DNA of 64,000 nucleotides, taken from Mangrovibacterium diazotrophicum (GTDB taxonomy: Bacteria; Bacteroidota; Bacteroidia; Bacteroidales; Prolixibacteraceae). The DNA lies in the NCBI RefSeq assembly GCF_003610535.1, contig NZ_RAPN01000005.1, forward strand, positions 1 to 64,000. The letters are read 5' to 3'. The notes under the pieces are model-generated. The model worked only from the letters and a program-made list of their open reading frames with translations, was not told the DNA's origin and did no database searches. A program made the position numbers and the translations under genes. Shown one piece after another: positions 34,591-43,436 of this stretch (its first letter is position 1; the number at the start of each line of letters is the position of its first letter).

Positions 34591-35916
34591 CTAGTCACAG
34601 ACAATTTTTCCATTAAAATCGAGTCTGAGTACCCGCTTCTTTGGAATCGTAAAATAGAAATCGGATCCTGCACCATATTCGCTTGAGAACCAAATGATCC
34701 CTCCCATCTTTTCAACCAGCTTTTTCGATAGCGGTAAACCAAGCCCGATCCCCCGTTCCAAAACATTTGATCGGTTTTGTCCCTTCACGAAGGGTTCGAA
34801 AATAGTTGCCTGATCTTCCTGCTTTATTCCGGCTCCGGTATCCTTCACCCAAAATACCAATTGATGCTCTTCTTCCCGCACTCCATATAAAACTTCTCCG
34901 TCTTCGGTGTAGCGTAAGGCATTGGATATCAACAAACGCAAAATTTGTTTGATCCTGTTTTGATCGATACTCTGAATATTGGATTTGAGGTATAACTCAT
35001 ACTTCAATTCGACGGCTCCGGACTTCTCGTCCAATATAATGTGACTAACGTAATCTTCAATCTCCTTAAACGTATTTTCAAGATCGACGTCTGTGCGCCG
35101 GATTATCAGTTCATCAACATTCAATTTCGAATAATCGACAATGTCTTCCAGCAAATGCAGCAAGGTGCGGCCATTCAGGTCAATCAGCTTATGAATTTCA
35201 TCCAAATCCTCTCGCGAATACTCTTCTTCAGCGATCATTGTCGTAAAACCGGCAATCACATTTAAAGGTGTACGCACTTCGTGTGATAGATTCGCCAAAA
35301 AGGCTGCTTTCAGTTCGTCGGCTTGTTTCGCACGCTGGTATTGCGTGATGTAATTTTTCTTGATGTAATGGACCAACGCAAAAATAACAAGCAGGGTTAA
35401 ACCGGTCCCCATGTAAGCATTAACGACTCTTGTTTCTTCACTGCTGCTGTGATTCAGGAACTGCGGAAAACTGAATTCCAGGTAGAATAAAATTCCCAGG
35501 TTTACAGCCATCAGTAACAATAGAAACTTCATATATTTTTCATGCCAAATCAGCATAAAAAAGATATAAACACCGATAATCAGCGCAAGAGAAGGGCCTT
35601 CGGAACCGAAACTCCAGTACCAGCCGAGGTTGTAAAACAAAACCGACAGTATTGAAATAAACTGAATGATGCGCTGATGAAAATGCCCGGCCCTGGCAAT
35701 ACCAAAACAGGTATAAGCAACCACAGCAAACACACCGGTGAGTACTCCCATTTGCTTTAAACCGATACAAAAATTACAAATGGACGAAATACTTAAAATT
35801 ACAGCAACCACCAGACAGCCCAAAATAGCCAACCGGTGCTCGAAAGGACTGTCTCTGTAATTTCCGAATACGATTTTACGCGAAAAGCGACAGCCGCAAA
35901 AAGGATTAAATGCCAC
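34591..35916 (-). CDS. Membrane sensor histidine kinase (tandem paralogue 1)
   Basis: 441 residues. Five to six membrane helices span about residues 30-185. They are followed by HisKA (FLANLSHEVRTPLNVIAGF), N-box (LISNALRYTEDG), G1 (VKDTGAGIKQED), F-box (IFEPFVKGQ) and G2 (GIGLGLPLSKKLVEKMGG). There is no extracytoplasmic sensor domain. The start is GTG at 35916 with GGAGAGG a few bases upstream, and its N terminus lines up with the paralogue at 36093-37376. It has no adjacent response regulator. Confidence 0.92.
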   Translation of the reverse strand: MAFNPFCGCRFSRKIVFGNYRDSPFEHRLAILGCLVVAVILSISSICNFCIGLKQMGVLTGVFAVVAYTCFGIARAGHFHQRIIQFISILSVLFYNLGWYWSFGSEGPSLALIIGVYIFFMLIWHEKYMKFLLLLMAVNLGILFYLEFSFPQFLNHSSSEETRVVNAYMGTGLTLLVIFALVHYIKKNYITQYQRAKQADELKAAFLANLSHEVRTPLNVIAGFTTMIAEEEYSREDLDEIHKLIDLNGRTLLHLLEDIVDYSKLNVDELIIRRTDVDLENTFKEIEDYVSHIILDEKSGAVELKYELYLKSNIQSIDQNRIKQILRLLISNALRYTEDGEVLYGVREEEHQLVFWVKDTGAGIKQEDQATIFEPFVKGQNRSNVLERGIGLGLPLSKKLVEKMGGIIWFSSEYGAGSDFYFTIPKKRVLRLDFNGKIVCD

Positions 35917-36092
35917 GTTACCTCTCCTTCCCGAATAGGATATAGAAATGAAGTTAGTGAGTCATCGTCGATGATAACCACCAATGCCCCAACAATTCCC
36001 GATTTCCCGTTCCCTTTAAATTAGTTTTAGACTCCCTGATCTCAACACTAGTTCACAGTTGCTAACTCCATTGTAGCCATTTGTAAATGAGC

Positions 36093-37376
36093 TTACTTCG
36101 GAATAGAAAAATAGAACTCCGATCCCTTCATATACTGAGAATGAAACCACATGTCTCCCTCCATGCGCTCCACCAGCTTCTTTGCCAAAGACAAGCCAAC
36201 GCCGACTCCACGTTCGATGGTGTTGTCCCGGCTTTGGAATTTTACAAAAGGATCAAAAATTTTATCTTCATGCTCGGGTTTAATCCCAAGCCCACTGTCT
36301 TTCACGTAAAATACATATTGGTGCTTCTCTTCGTAGCAACCAAACAAAATCGTTCCTGAATCGGAAAACCGACATGCATTGCTGATCAGGCATCGAAGTA
36401 CCTGGGAAATCCGAGATGCGTCGACATTGATGATAAAGTCACTCAACTCGAGCTTATATTGAATGGCAATATCTTCTTTTTGCTCAATGGCCACAATGTA
36501 GCTGAATTCTTTCTCCAGCTCCCTGAAAATACGTCTCAAATCATATTCTCTTGTATTAATCTCCAGTTGACCGATTTCCAGTTTCGACAAATCAATCATG
36601 TCTTCAATCAGGTACAACAGCTGTCGCCCGTTCATGTCAATTACCTTGTGAATTTTGCCGAGATCCTCGTCGCTGTAGTTCATCTCCGGAATCATGGAGG
36701 TAAAGCCTGAAATCACATTCAGCGGAGTACGCACTTCATGCGAGAGGTTTGCTAAAAAAGCGGTTTTCAACTGGTCCGATTTCTTTGCCCGATCGTATTG
36801 ATGCTCGTAATTTTTCTTAATTGAAATAGTCATGATAAACGTGAGCACCAACGCAAAAACGTTACCTGAATACACATCAATAGTCCGTGTTTTCACATCC
36901 ACGTAATGGCCGGTCAATGTCGGGAAATAGTATTCGAGGACAAACAATACCAGCAAATTTGTGGCACACAAAGCGATCAGCAGGAAGCAGTTCTCTCTCT
37001 TCCAAATTAGAATGAAGAAGATATAAATACCGATAATGATACTTAAGGTCGGACCGCTACTTCCAAAATTAAAATACCACGACATGTTGTAAAAGACAAT
37101 CGCTATTACAAAAATGGCGTGAATTAACCATCTTGGAAAAATTCCAAACCGGGCTGTCAGGAAACAAAACGAGGACAACAAACACAATCCCAACGTCACA
37201 AGCCCCATATCATAGAGGCCAGTCATAAAATTGAAAAGTGTTGCAAATACAGTTACTAATGCTACAGTGAAACAACCGATTATCGTCAACCGCTGTTCGA
37301 AAGTCCCGTCCTTAAATGTTCCTAAAACAACCTTCCCTACCATATCGTTAAATCGACGAGGAAAATTGTAACTCAT
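36093..37376 (-). CDS. Membrane sensor histidine kinase (tandem paralogue 2)
   Basis: 427 residues with the same architecture as its neighbour: integral membrane N-terminal part, HisKA (FLANLSHEVRTPLNVISGF), N-box (LISNACRFSDSG), G1 (VKDSGLGIKPEH), F-box (IFDPFVKFQ) and G2 (GVGVGLSLAKKLVERMEG). The two proteins align along their entire length, so they arose by tandem duplication. The gap between them is about 176 bases, so each may have its own promoter. The signal and partner are unknown. Confidence 0.92.
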   Translation of the reverse strand: MSYNFPRRFNDMVGKVVLGTFKDGTFEQRLTIIGCFTVALVTVFATLFNFMTGLYDMGLVTLGLCLLSSFCFLTARFGIFPRWLIHAIFVIAIVFYNMSWYFNFGSSGPTLSIIIGIYIFFILIWKRENCFLLIALCATNLLVLFVLEYYFPTLTGHYVDVKTRTIDVYSGNVFALVLTFIMTISIKKNYEHQYDRAKKSDQLKTAFLANLSHEVRTPLNVISGFTSMIPEMNYSDEDLGKIHKVIDMNGRQLLYLIEDMIDLSKLEIGQLEINTREYDLRRIFRELEKEFSYIVAIEQKEDIAIQYKLELSDFIINVDASRISQVLRCLISNACRFSDSGTILFGCYEEKHQYVFYVKDSGLGIKPEHEDKIFDPFVKFQSRDNTIERGVGVGLSLAKKLVERMEGDMWFHSQYMKGSEFYFSIPK

Positions 37377-37511
37377 AAGCGCGTAAATACAAAAGGGGTT
37401 TTAACCATTTTGAGAGGCATGAAAATAGAAAAATTACAATATAATGACAAACTGCAGGGAAAATAAAATTCAATTATAAATCTCATGCTACGCCACATTT
37501 CTTTTTCATTA

Positions 37512-37519
37512 TATCTTTG
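37512..37519 (+). promoter_or_regulatory. Putative apbE -7 box
   Basis: TATCTTTG, an exact TAnnTTTG match, 21 bases before the apbE ATG at 37541. The -33 region is not clear. Confidence 0.4.
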
Positions 37520-37540
37520 CCTCTCAAAATCCATCCGGTT

Positions 37541-38557
37541 ATGAAATCGAATATCAAAATCCTGTTTTTTCTGTTCTGCGTAACGCTGGCATCGTGTAGT
37601 AAGAAAGTAGATTATATACACAACGAAGGTCAGATTTTCGGAACAACTTATCACATAACCTATCTCAACCCGAAAGGCGAAGACCTGCACGACGGAATTA
37701 AACAAACCATGGATGAGCTGAATCAATCTTTATCAACCTACGATCCCAATTCTGTTATTTCCAAGGTAAACTCGAACCAGCCGGTTGAGCTCGACTCCTT
37801 TTTCACAACGGTATTTAAAAAGGCTGAAAAAGTCTCGGCGATTACCGACGGCGCTTTCGACATTACCGTGGCTCCCATGGTGAACGTTTGGGGCTTTGGA
37901 TTCAAGAATAAAGAAAATGTGACAACCGAACTGGTTGATTCGCTGAAACAGCTGGTTGGTTACGAAAAAGTAAAGTTGGTGGATGGGCAGATCGTTAAAC
38001 AGCATCCCGGCACCATGCTCGACTGCAGCGCCATTGCCAAAGGCTACGGAGTTGATGTGGTTGCCGCATACATTCGCAACCAGGGATGTAAAAACTATAT
38101 GGTCGAAATTGGTGGTGAGGTAGACGCCTTCGGAGTCAATCCAAAAGGAAAACCTTGGAGCATCGGCATCAGCAAACCCGACGAAGACAGTTTCTTCAAA
38201 GAACAGCAACTGCAAGCCATCGTAAATTTAAAAGATAAGGCTTTGGCCACTTCCGGAAACTACCGCAACTTTTATGTTGAAGGTGGTAAAAAATATGCCC
38301 ACACCATCGATCCGCACACCGGCTACCCGGTGCAGCACAGTCTACTTAGCACAACAGTACTGGCCGACAGTTGTATGACTGCTGACGCTTTTGCAACAGC
38401 CTTCATGGTTTTAGGATTGGAAAAATCGATTGAAATTGCGAATGCCGTTCCGGATATCGAAGTGTATTTTATTTACGGCGACGAGGAAGGAAACTACAAA
38501 AGTTATTTTTCGGATGGTTTCAAATCGTTGATTCAGGAAGACTACACCCAGAAATGA
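37541..38557 (+). CDS. apbE: FAD:protein FMN transferase, lipoprotein
   Basis: 338 residues from the ATG at 37541. A lipoprotein signal ends LASCSK. The family motifs are present: IFGTTYHITY, DITVAPMVNVWGFG, DCSAIAKGYGVDVVAAYI, MVEIGGEVDAFG, TSGNYRNFYVEGG, and YAHTIDPHTGYPV followed by ADSCMTADAFATAF (FAD and Mg2+ binding). ApbE attaches FMN covalently to Thr in NqrB and NqrC, both encoded in this window. It is separate from the nqr operon and has its own promoter-like box. Confidence 0.94.
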   Translation: MKSNIKILFFLFCVTLASCSKKVDYIHNEGQIFGTTYHITYLNPKGEDLHDGIKQTMDELNQSLSTYDPNSVISKVNSNQPVELDSFFTTVFKKAEKVSAITDGAFDITVAPMVNVWGFGFKNKENVTTELVDSLKQLVGYEKVKLVDGQIVKQHPGTMLDCSAIAKGYGVDVVAAYIRNQGCKNYMVEIGGEVDAFGVNPKGKPWSIGISKPDEDSFFKEQQLQAIVNLKDKALATSGNYRNFYVEGGKKYAHTIDPHTGYPVQHSLLSTTVLADSCMTADAFATAFMVLGLEKSIEIANAVPDIEVYFIYGDEEGNYKSYFSDGFKSLIQEDYTQK

Positions 38558-38563
38558 CATAAA

Positions 38564-38592
38564 AAAACCGGGTATTAACAGCTACCCGGTTC
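38564..38592. terminator. Terminator hairpin containing a stop codon
   Basis: A 9-bp perfect stem AACCGGGTA (38567-38575) with TACCCGGTT (38583-38591). The minus strand continues into seven T, terminating the gene at 38575-38823. The 5' arm and loop are formed by that gene's last codons, including its TAA. On the plus strand it may also serve apbE, though the T run is weaker. Confidence 0.8.
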
Positions 38593-38823
38593 ATCTTTTA
38601 TCAGCGATAATTGTTTAAAACTTAATTCTTTTCGCGCCGCTGCCTGCTCCATCTTGTCGTAGGTCTGTGCGCAGGTAACTCCCCGTGCTTTCATGTTTTC
38701 GTTTGCACCGATATGCAAATTGGGAAATTCACCTTTTTTCTCCAGCAGGATTTTGATAGCCAACCCACTAAATGCAATTGCCATCAAAACAACTGCCACT
38801 CCTAATACTAATAAGAAATTCAT
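38575..38823 (-). CDS. Small membrane protein near apbE
   Basis: 82 residues with one N-terminal membrane helix (FLLVLGVAVVLMAIAFSGLAI), then a conserved-looking cytoplasmic stretch (FPNLHIGANENMKARGVTCA) with a single Cys, and a Cys at the C-terminal end. It is convergent with apbE. A link to flavinylation or NQR assembly is possible from position only. The stop codon lies inside a terminator hairpin. Family not recognised with certainty. Confidence 0.7.
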   Translation of the reverse strand: MNFLLVLGVAVVLMAIAFSGLAIKILLEKKGEFPNLHIGANENMKARGVTCAQTYDKMEQAAARKELSFKQLSLIKDEPGSC

Positions 38824-39014
38824 GTTGTTACCCTTTCTTTTACGGGCACAAATTTAATCAAAAACAGTTTGATTTTACCGGCGACCGTTGATAAAGAAAC
38901 AAATGACAAAAGGACTTGTTTGCACTTGCGCAAAAGAAGCCCGTACCGAACATTCGTTTTTCCGAACATTCTTCCTAATTTTAAGGAATCCGTTTATACC
39001 CAAATTTCAACACT

Positions 39015-39395
39015 ATGGATAAACATGTTCGAATTATCGCCATCCTCTACCTGGTACTGAGCTGCCTCGGCCTGCTGACAGCCGTCTTCCTCCACTATAT
39101 TCTAAACCTGGCAGGTGCTTTTTCTGACGATCAGGATGCCAGCCTGGTACTTTCGATTGTGGCTAATGTAATCACAGTAATCCTTGTTGTGTCAGCCATT
39201 CCCGGAATTCTTGGCGCACTCGGACTAATGAAATTCAAAGAATGGGCGCGAATCCTGATGATTATTATTTCGATTATCAGCCTGCTAAACTTCCCGCTTG
39301 GGACAATCCTGGGTGTGTACACCATCTGGGCGTTAACTCATCGCGAAACCCTCCCCCTGTTTTCGCCTGAAACTCCGGAAAAAACCAATTCTTGA
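39015..39395 (+). CDS. Small integral membrane protein
   Basis: 126 residues with four membrane helices (about 7-28, 45-65, 70-90, 90-108) and a short charged tail. No motif suggests a function. Its stop codon overlaps the TTG start of the acylphosphatase gene (TTGA at 39392-39395), so the two are probably translated together. Confidence 0.75.
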   Translation: MDKHVRIIAILYLVLSCLGLLTAVFLHYILNLAGAFSDDQDASLVLSIVANVITVILVVSAIPGILGALGLMKFKEWARILMIIISIISLLNFPLGTILGVYTIWALTHRETLPLFSPETPEKTNS

Positions 39396-39673
39396 GCAGC
39401 CGTAAACGATATCATCTCGTTGTCATTGGGCGCGTACAAGGTGTCGGGTTCCGCTACTATGTGCGTCAAAAAGCCAACGAGCTCAACCTGGGTGGATGGG
39501 TGCGAAACAAAATGGATGGCAGTGTTGAAATTGAAGTTGAAGGACACGAGGACACCGTCCAAATTTTCATCGATCATGTAAAACTCGGCAATGGCTACAG
39601 CCGTGTCGATCGTATTTTTAATTCCGAGCTTCCCGGCCTGGAAGCCTACCAGTCCTTTTTTGTGAAGTACTGA
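39392..39673 (+). CDS. acyP: Acylphosphatase
   Basis: 93 residues. GRVQGVGFRYYV holds the catalytic Arg and GGWVRNKMDGSVEIEVEG the catalytic Asn, the two key residues of the family. It hydrolyses carboxyl-phosphate bonds such as acetyl phosphate. No ATG exists before the core, so the start must be the TTG at 39392, which overlaps the preceding TGA by three bases. This supports translational coupling. Confidence 0.92.
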   Translation: MSSRKRYHLVVIGRVQGVGFRYYVRQKANELNLGGWVRNKMDGSVEIEVEGHEDTVQIFIDHVKLGNGYSRVDRIFNSELPGLEAYQSFFVKY

Positions 39674-39775
39674 ACTTCGATTTTTCCAGCATCCCGCTTT
39701 TGTTTGTGGCTTTGCAACAACATTGCCAACAAATGTCCGTTATTCACCACGAGTAACACTTCCAACTGAGACCAC

Positions 39776-41197
39776 ATGAACTACCACATGAGCCCCGAAC
39801 AATTTCGGGAAGAAGGAAAAAAACTGATCGACTGGATTGCCGATTATTACGAACAAGTTGAAAAGTACCCGGTGTTATCGCAAGTTCAACCGGGAAATAT
39901 TACCAAACAGTTGCCGAATAATGCACCTGAAAAAGGTGAAGAATTTTCGACCGTAATGAAAGACGTCGAGCAAATTATCATGCCGGGTATCACGCACTGG
40001 CAGTCGCCCAACTTTTTTGCTTATTTCCAATCCAACAATTCGTTTCCTTCTATTTTGGGAGATCTGCTTTCGTCGGGGCTAGGCGTGCAGGGTATGCTGT
40101 GGGCAACAAGCCCGGCCTGCACCGAGCTGGAAACCCGGGTAATGGATTGGTTGGTCGATTTGAAGGGACTTCCGAAACATTTTAAAAGCACCGAAAACGG
40201 GGGCGGCGTCATTCAGGACACGGCTTCGAGCGCGGTACTGGCTGCTCTGCTGGCTGCACGCGAACGGAAAACGAACTTTGCCTGCAACCAAACAGGCGAC
40301 AACTCAGGCCTTGTCGCGTACATTTCAACACAAACGCACTCGTCGGTAGAAAAGGGGGTGAAAGTGATGGGCTTGGGAACCGATCGTCTGCGCCGTATCG
40401 AAGTAGACAGACATTTCGCCATGCGTCCAGACTTGTTGGAAAAGCAAATCCAACAGGACCTTGAAGCCGGCTTGAAACCATTTTTCGTCTGCGCCACGAT
40501 CGGAACGACTTCATCAAATGCGGTGGATCCGATTGAAGCAATTGGACGCGTTTGTCGGCAGCACAGCATTTGGCTACATGTTGACGCCGCCATGTCGGGA
40601 ACAGCAGCACTTCTACCCGACTACCGGCAATATTTTGAAGGTCTGGAACTGGCCGACAGCTACGCCTTCAACCCGCACAAATGGATGTTTACCAATTTCG
40701 ACTGCGACTGTTTTTGGGTAGCCGACAAGGCAGTGCTGATCAAAACACTCAGCATTCTTCCGGAATACCTGAAAAATGAAGCAACCGAAAAAGGGGCCGT
40801 TATTGACTACCGCGACTGGCACGTGCAGCTCGGACGTCGTTTTCGCTCGCTGAAACTTTGGTTCGTGTTGCGACACTACGGCGCCGAAGGATTGCGTTAT
40901 CACATCAATCAACATATTGAGCTCACGCAATTGTTTACCGAATGGGTGAAAGACTCTGATGATTTCGAATTACTGTCTGAACCGCCTTTTAACCTGGTTC
41001 TGTTTCGACATACCAAAGGCAACGAGTTCAATAAATACTTGATGGACTGCCTCAACAAAGACGGAAAAATTTACCTGACGCACACTGTTCTGAACGGCAC
41101 TTTCTGGTTGCGCATGAGCATTGGGCAGACGCAAACGGAAGAGCGCCACGTGCAGGAAGCATGGCGACTAATCAAGGAAAAAGCGGAAACGCTATAA
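39776..41197 (+). CDS. PLP-dependent group II amino-acid decarboxylase (aromatic amino acid type)
   Basis: 473 residues. Family features: HWQSPNFFAYFQSNNSFPSI near the start, TSPACTELETRVMDWL, HVDAAMSG (PLP-binding Asp) and FNPHKWMFTNFDCDC with the PLP-linked Lys. The sequence resembles aromatic-L-amino-acid, tyrosine or tryptophan decarboxylases. Products such as tyramine or tryptamine are therefore possible, but substrate choice cannot be read from the sequence alone. Confidence 0.88.
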   Translation: MNYHMSPEQFREEGKKLIDWIADYYEQVEKYPVLSQVQPGNITKQLPNNAPEKGEEFSTVMKDVEQIIMPGITHWQSPNFFAYFQSNNSFPSILGDLLSSGLGVQGMLWATSPACTELETRVMDWLVDLKGLPKHFKSTENGGGVIQDTASSAVLAALLAARERKTNFACNQTGDNSGLVAYISTQTHSSVEKGVKVMGLGTDRLRRIEVDRHFAMRPDLLEKQIQQDLEAGLKPFFVCATIGTTSSNAVDPIEAIGRVCRQHSIWLHVDAAMSGTAALLPDYRQYFEGLELADSYAFNPHKWMFTNFDCDCFWVADKAVLIKTLSILPEYLKNEATEKGAVIDYRDWHVQLGRRFRSLKLWFVLRHYGAEGLRYHINQHIELTQLFTEWVKDSDDFELLSEPPFNLVLFRHTKGNEFNKYLMDCLNKDGKIYLTHTVLNGTFWLRMSIGQTQTEERHVQEAWRLIKEKAETL

Positions 41198-41210
41198 CAC
41201 GAAATAGCAC

Positions 41211-41244
41211 AAAAAAAGCCTCATTGCCGGATAGCAAGAGGCTT
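41211..41244 (-). terminator. Terminator for the qorB-like gene
   Basis: Stem AAGCCTC / GAGGCTT with inner TTGC / GCAA and one bulged A. On the minus strand a run of seven T follows. It lies between two convergent genes. Confidence 0.8.
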
Positions 41245-41269
41245 CGTATTTTCATGGCTTTGTTGACGC

Positions 41270-42112
41270 TTACAGTGCTTTGGCCACAACATCGGCTAAA
41301 GGCGTGGTTGGCCGGCCAATCAATTTCGACAATTGTTTTTCACCGTCGAACAAATCGTTTTTCGATGCACCTGTGTCCCAACTGGCAATCGCTGCAGCCA
41401 GGAAGTCAGGTAGCCCAAAACTTTTCAGGATCTCCGCGTAAGTTTCTTCAGGTAAATTATTGTAAGGAATATCTTTTCCCGCTTGGCTGGAAATTTCGGC
41501 AGCCAAATCCTTTAGCGTATAGCTTTCGTCGCCTGCCAGTTCGTACACTTTTCCTTCGTGCCCTTCGCCCGAAACAACCACAGCAGCCGCTTCTGCAAAA
41601 TCGGCACGGGCAGCCGATGAAATTTTACCGTCACCCGCGCTGCCAATGAATGCACCTCCGGCCAATGCGCCAGCAATAGAACCGGTATAGTTCTCGGTAT
41701 ACCATCCATTACGCAAAATGGTGAAGGCAATACCCGACGCTTTCAACGCTTCCTCTGTTGCAACGTGTTCACCCGCCAGGCTCAGCGACGATTTGTCGGC
41801 ATGCAATAAACTGGTATAAACAATCCATTTCACACCTGCCTCTTTCGCTGCAGCAATCACATTCTTGTGTTGCTCCTCGCGTTTACCTACTTCATTACCA
41901 GAAATCAACAGCAGCTTATCAATTCCGCTAAGCGATTTCACCAAGCTCTCCGGTTTCATGTAATCAAACTCGCGCGCTTCAACTCCAAGACCGGCTGCTT
42001 TTTCCGGCGTCCGCACCAAGGCTACAATCTCTTCACTGCTCACTCTTTTTTTCAACTGTTCAACGACTAGCTGGCCCAATTGACCTGTCGCTCCTGTAAT
42101 TCCAATTTTCAT
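41270..42112 (-). CDS. qorB: NAD(P)H:quinone oxidoreductase, QorB/NmrA-like
   Basis: 280 residues. MKIGITGATGQLGQLVVEQL is the dinucleotide-binding motif. LILRNGWYTENY-like and GKVYELAGDESYTLKDLAAE segments fit the QorB (YtfG) branch of atypical short-chain dehydrogenases. It is divergent from an HxlR-family regulator, the same arrangement as qorB/qorR in E. coli. Probably reduces quinones or reactive electrophiles. Confidence 0.88.
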   Translation of the reverse strand: MKIGITGATGQLGQLVVEQLKKRVSSEEIVALVRTPEKAAGLGVEAREFDYMKPESLVKSLSGIDKLLLISGNEVGKREEQHKNVIAAAKEAGVKWIVYTSLLHADKSSLSLAGEHVATEEALKASGIAFTILRNGWYTENYTGSIAGALAGGAFIGSAGDGKISSAARADFAEAAAVVVSGEGHEGKVYELAGDESYTLKDLAAEISSQAGKDIPYNNLPEETYAEILKSFGLPDFLAAAIASWDTGASKNDLFDGEKQLSKLIGRPTTPLADVVAKAL

Positions 42113-42293
42113 GGTTAATTCTGTTTTCGTGTTTATAATTTGATTTCTACTTGCTATCTATTCGTTCTTTAATTACTTTTGGTAAGTCAAAGGTATTTGG
42201 TTAGTAACTAAAAAACAAGAACGTACGGGAAGGTTATCCGGTTACCAAAAAGTTAGAAATACTTATTTGCAACGATTTACAAGGAAGATAAAA

Positions 42294-42656
42294 ATGAAAA
42301 ATTATAATAACGTTGAAAATTGCCCGGTCCGCAATGTGATTGACCGGATTGGTGACAAGTGGTCGATGCTTGTTTTACTGGTGTTGGAAGAAGGTGAAGT
42401 GATGCGTTTTTCGGAGATTCACAAAACCATTGAAACCATTTCGCAGAAAATGTTGACTGTTACTTTGAAAGCACTCGAAGCCGACGGTTTGGTTAGCCGC
42501 ACTGTTTACCCGCAGATTCCGCCTAAGGTTGAATACCAGCTGACTGAACGCGGCAAAAGCCTGTTGCCTCATCTGCACAGCCTGGTCGGCTGGGCGGTTG
42601 ATAACATGGTTAACATCAAGCAATCAAGGAAGGAATATGCTGCAGAGTTGAGCTAA
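42294..42656 (+). CDS. HxlR-family transcriptional regulator
   Basis: 120 residues from the ATG at 42294, with AAGGA upstream; a longer frame begins with TTG at 42267. ENCPVRNVIDRIGDKWSMLV is the HxlR signature, including the Cys that can sense electrophiles or oxidants. TVTLKALEADGLVSRTVYPQ is the winged-helix part. It is divergent from the qorB-like gene and probably controls it, as QorR does (inference). Confidence 0.92.
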   Translation: MKNYNNVENCPVRNVIDRIGDKWSMLVLLVLEEGEVMRFSEIHKTIETISQKMLTVTLKALEADGLVSRTVYPQIPPKVEYQLTERGKSLLPHLHSLVGWAVDNMVNIKQSRKEYAAELS

Positions 42657-42682
42657 ACTATTCATCTTGTAATGAAAACACG

Positions 42683-43258
42683 TTACGAACCGCCGCTTAT
42701 GCGTTTTCTCATCCGGCTCAGCGAGACAGGCGTAATACCCAAATAAGAAGCAATGTGGTATAGTGGCACCCGTTGAAACAGGTCCGGACGGCTGTCCAGC
42801 AGTTTAAGATACCGCATCTCGGGACTCATCTTTTTAAAATCGTCCAAGGTGTCTTGCTTTTGCGACAACAGTTCGCCACTCAGGTTAACAACCATCGCCC
42901 CCAGCTTTGGTACTTTATTCATCAATTCCCTGTTTCTCTCTTCGTTCCCAAGGGCGATAACACAATCTTCCAGGCAGGACAAATAGTAGGATGAAGGTTC
43001 CTTCATTAAATAGCTGACCGGATTAATCGTTTGATTTTCTGTAAAAAACTCCGTGGTTTTATCTTCCCCGTCAACGAGGTAATAACTACGCACACAGCCT
43101 TGCAACACAAAATAACAATCTTTTGCCCGTTCGCCCTCCGACAAGAGCACCGTGCCTCGCGGATAAAAATTAATCAGGTTCTGCGACTTGATAATGTCAA
43201 TTTCCTCTGGAGTTAGCGATACATATTGAGAAATGAATTCGATAATTTTTTCATCCAT
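42683..43258 (-). CDS. Crp/Fnr-family regulator
   Basis: 191 residues. The cyclic-nucleotide-binding-like beta barrel (about 20-120, with GTVLLSEGERAKDCYFVLQG) is followed by a dimer helix and a helix-turn-helix (VPLYHIASYLGITPVSLSRM). The canonical Fnr Fe-S cysteines are absent. Bacteroidota have many such regulators with unknown ligands. It is convergent with the HxlR gene, 26 bases apart. Confidence 0.9.
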   Translation of the reverse strand: MDEKIIEFISQYVSLTPEEIDIIKSQNLINFYPRGTVLLSEGERAKDCYFVLQGCVRSYYLVDGEDKTTEFFTENQTINPVSYLMKEPSSYYLSCLEDCVIALGNEERNRELMNKVPKLGAMVVNLSGELLSQKQDTLDDFKKMSPEMRYLKLLDSRPDLFQRVPLYHIASYLGITPVSLSRMRKRISGGS

Positions 43259-43397
43259 AGGGGTTTCGTGCTGATACTGACATTTCCAAACAATCGGTCT
43301 CCCTAAATGTTTCGGCGCCTTCCTATTAGAGACATAAAAAAATATCGGTGTTTTTTGCTTCTTATCTTAAGTTAAGGAAATCAGACAAAGCACCCTC

Positions 43398-43405
43398 TAA
43401 TTTTG
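43398..43405 (+). promoter_or_regulatory. Putative -7 box
   Basis: TAATTTTG fits TAnnTTTG, 31 bases before the ATG of the outer-membrane protein gene at 43437. No convincing -33 element. Confidence 0.3.
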
Positions 43406-43436
43406 TCTTCATAAGAATTAACAAAATCAATCTGAT

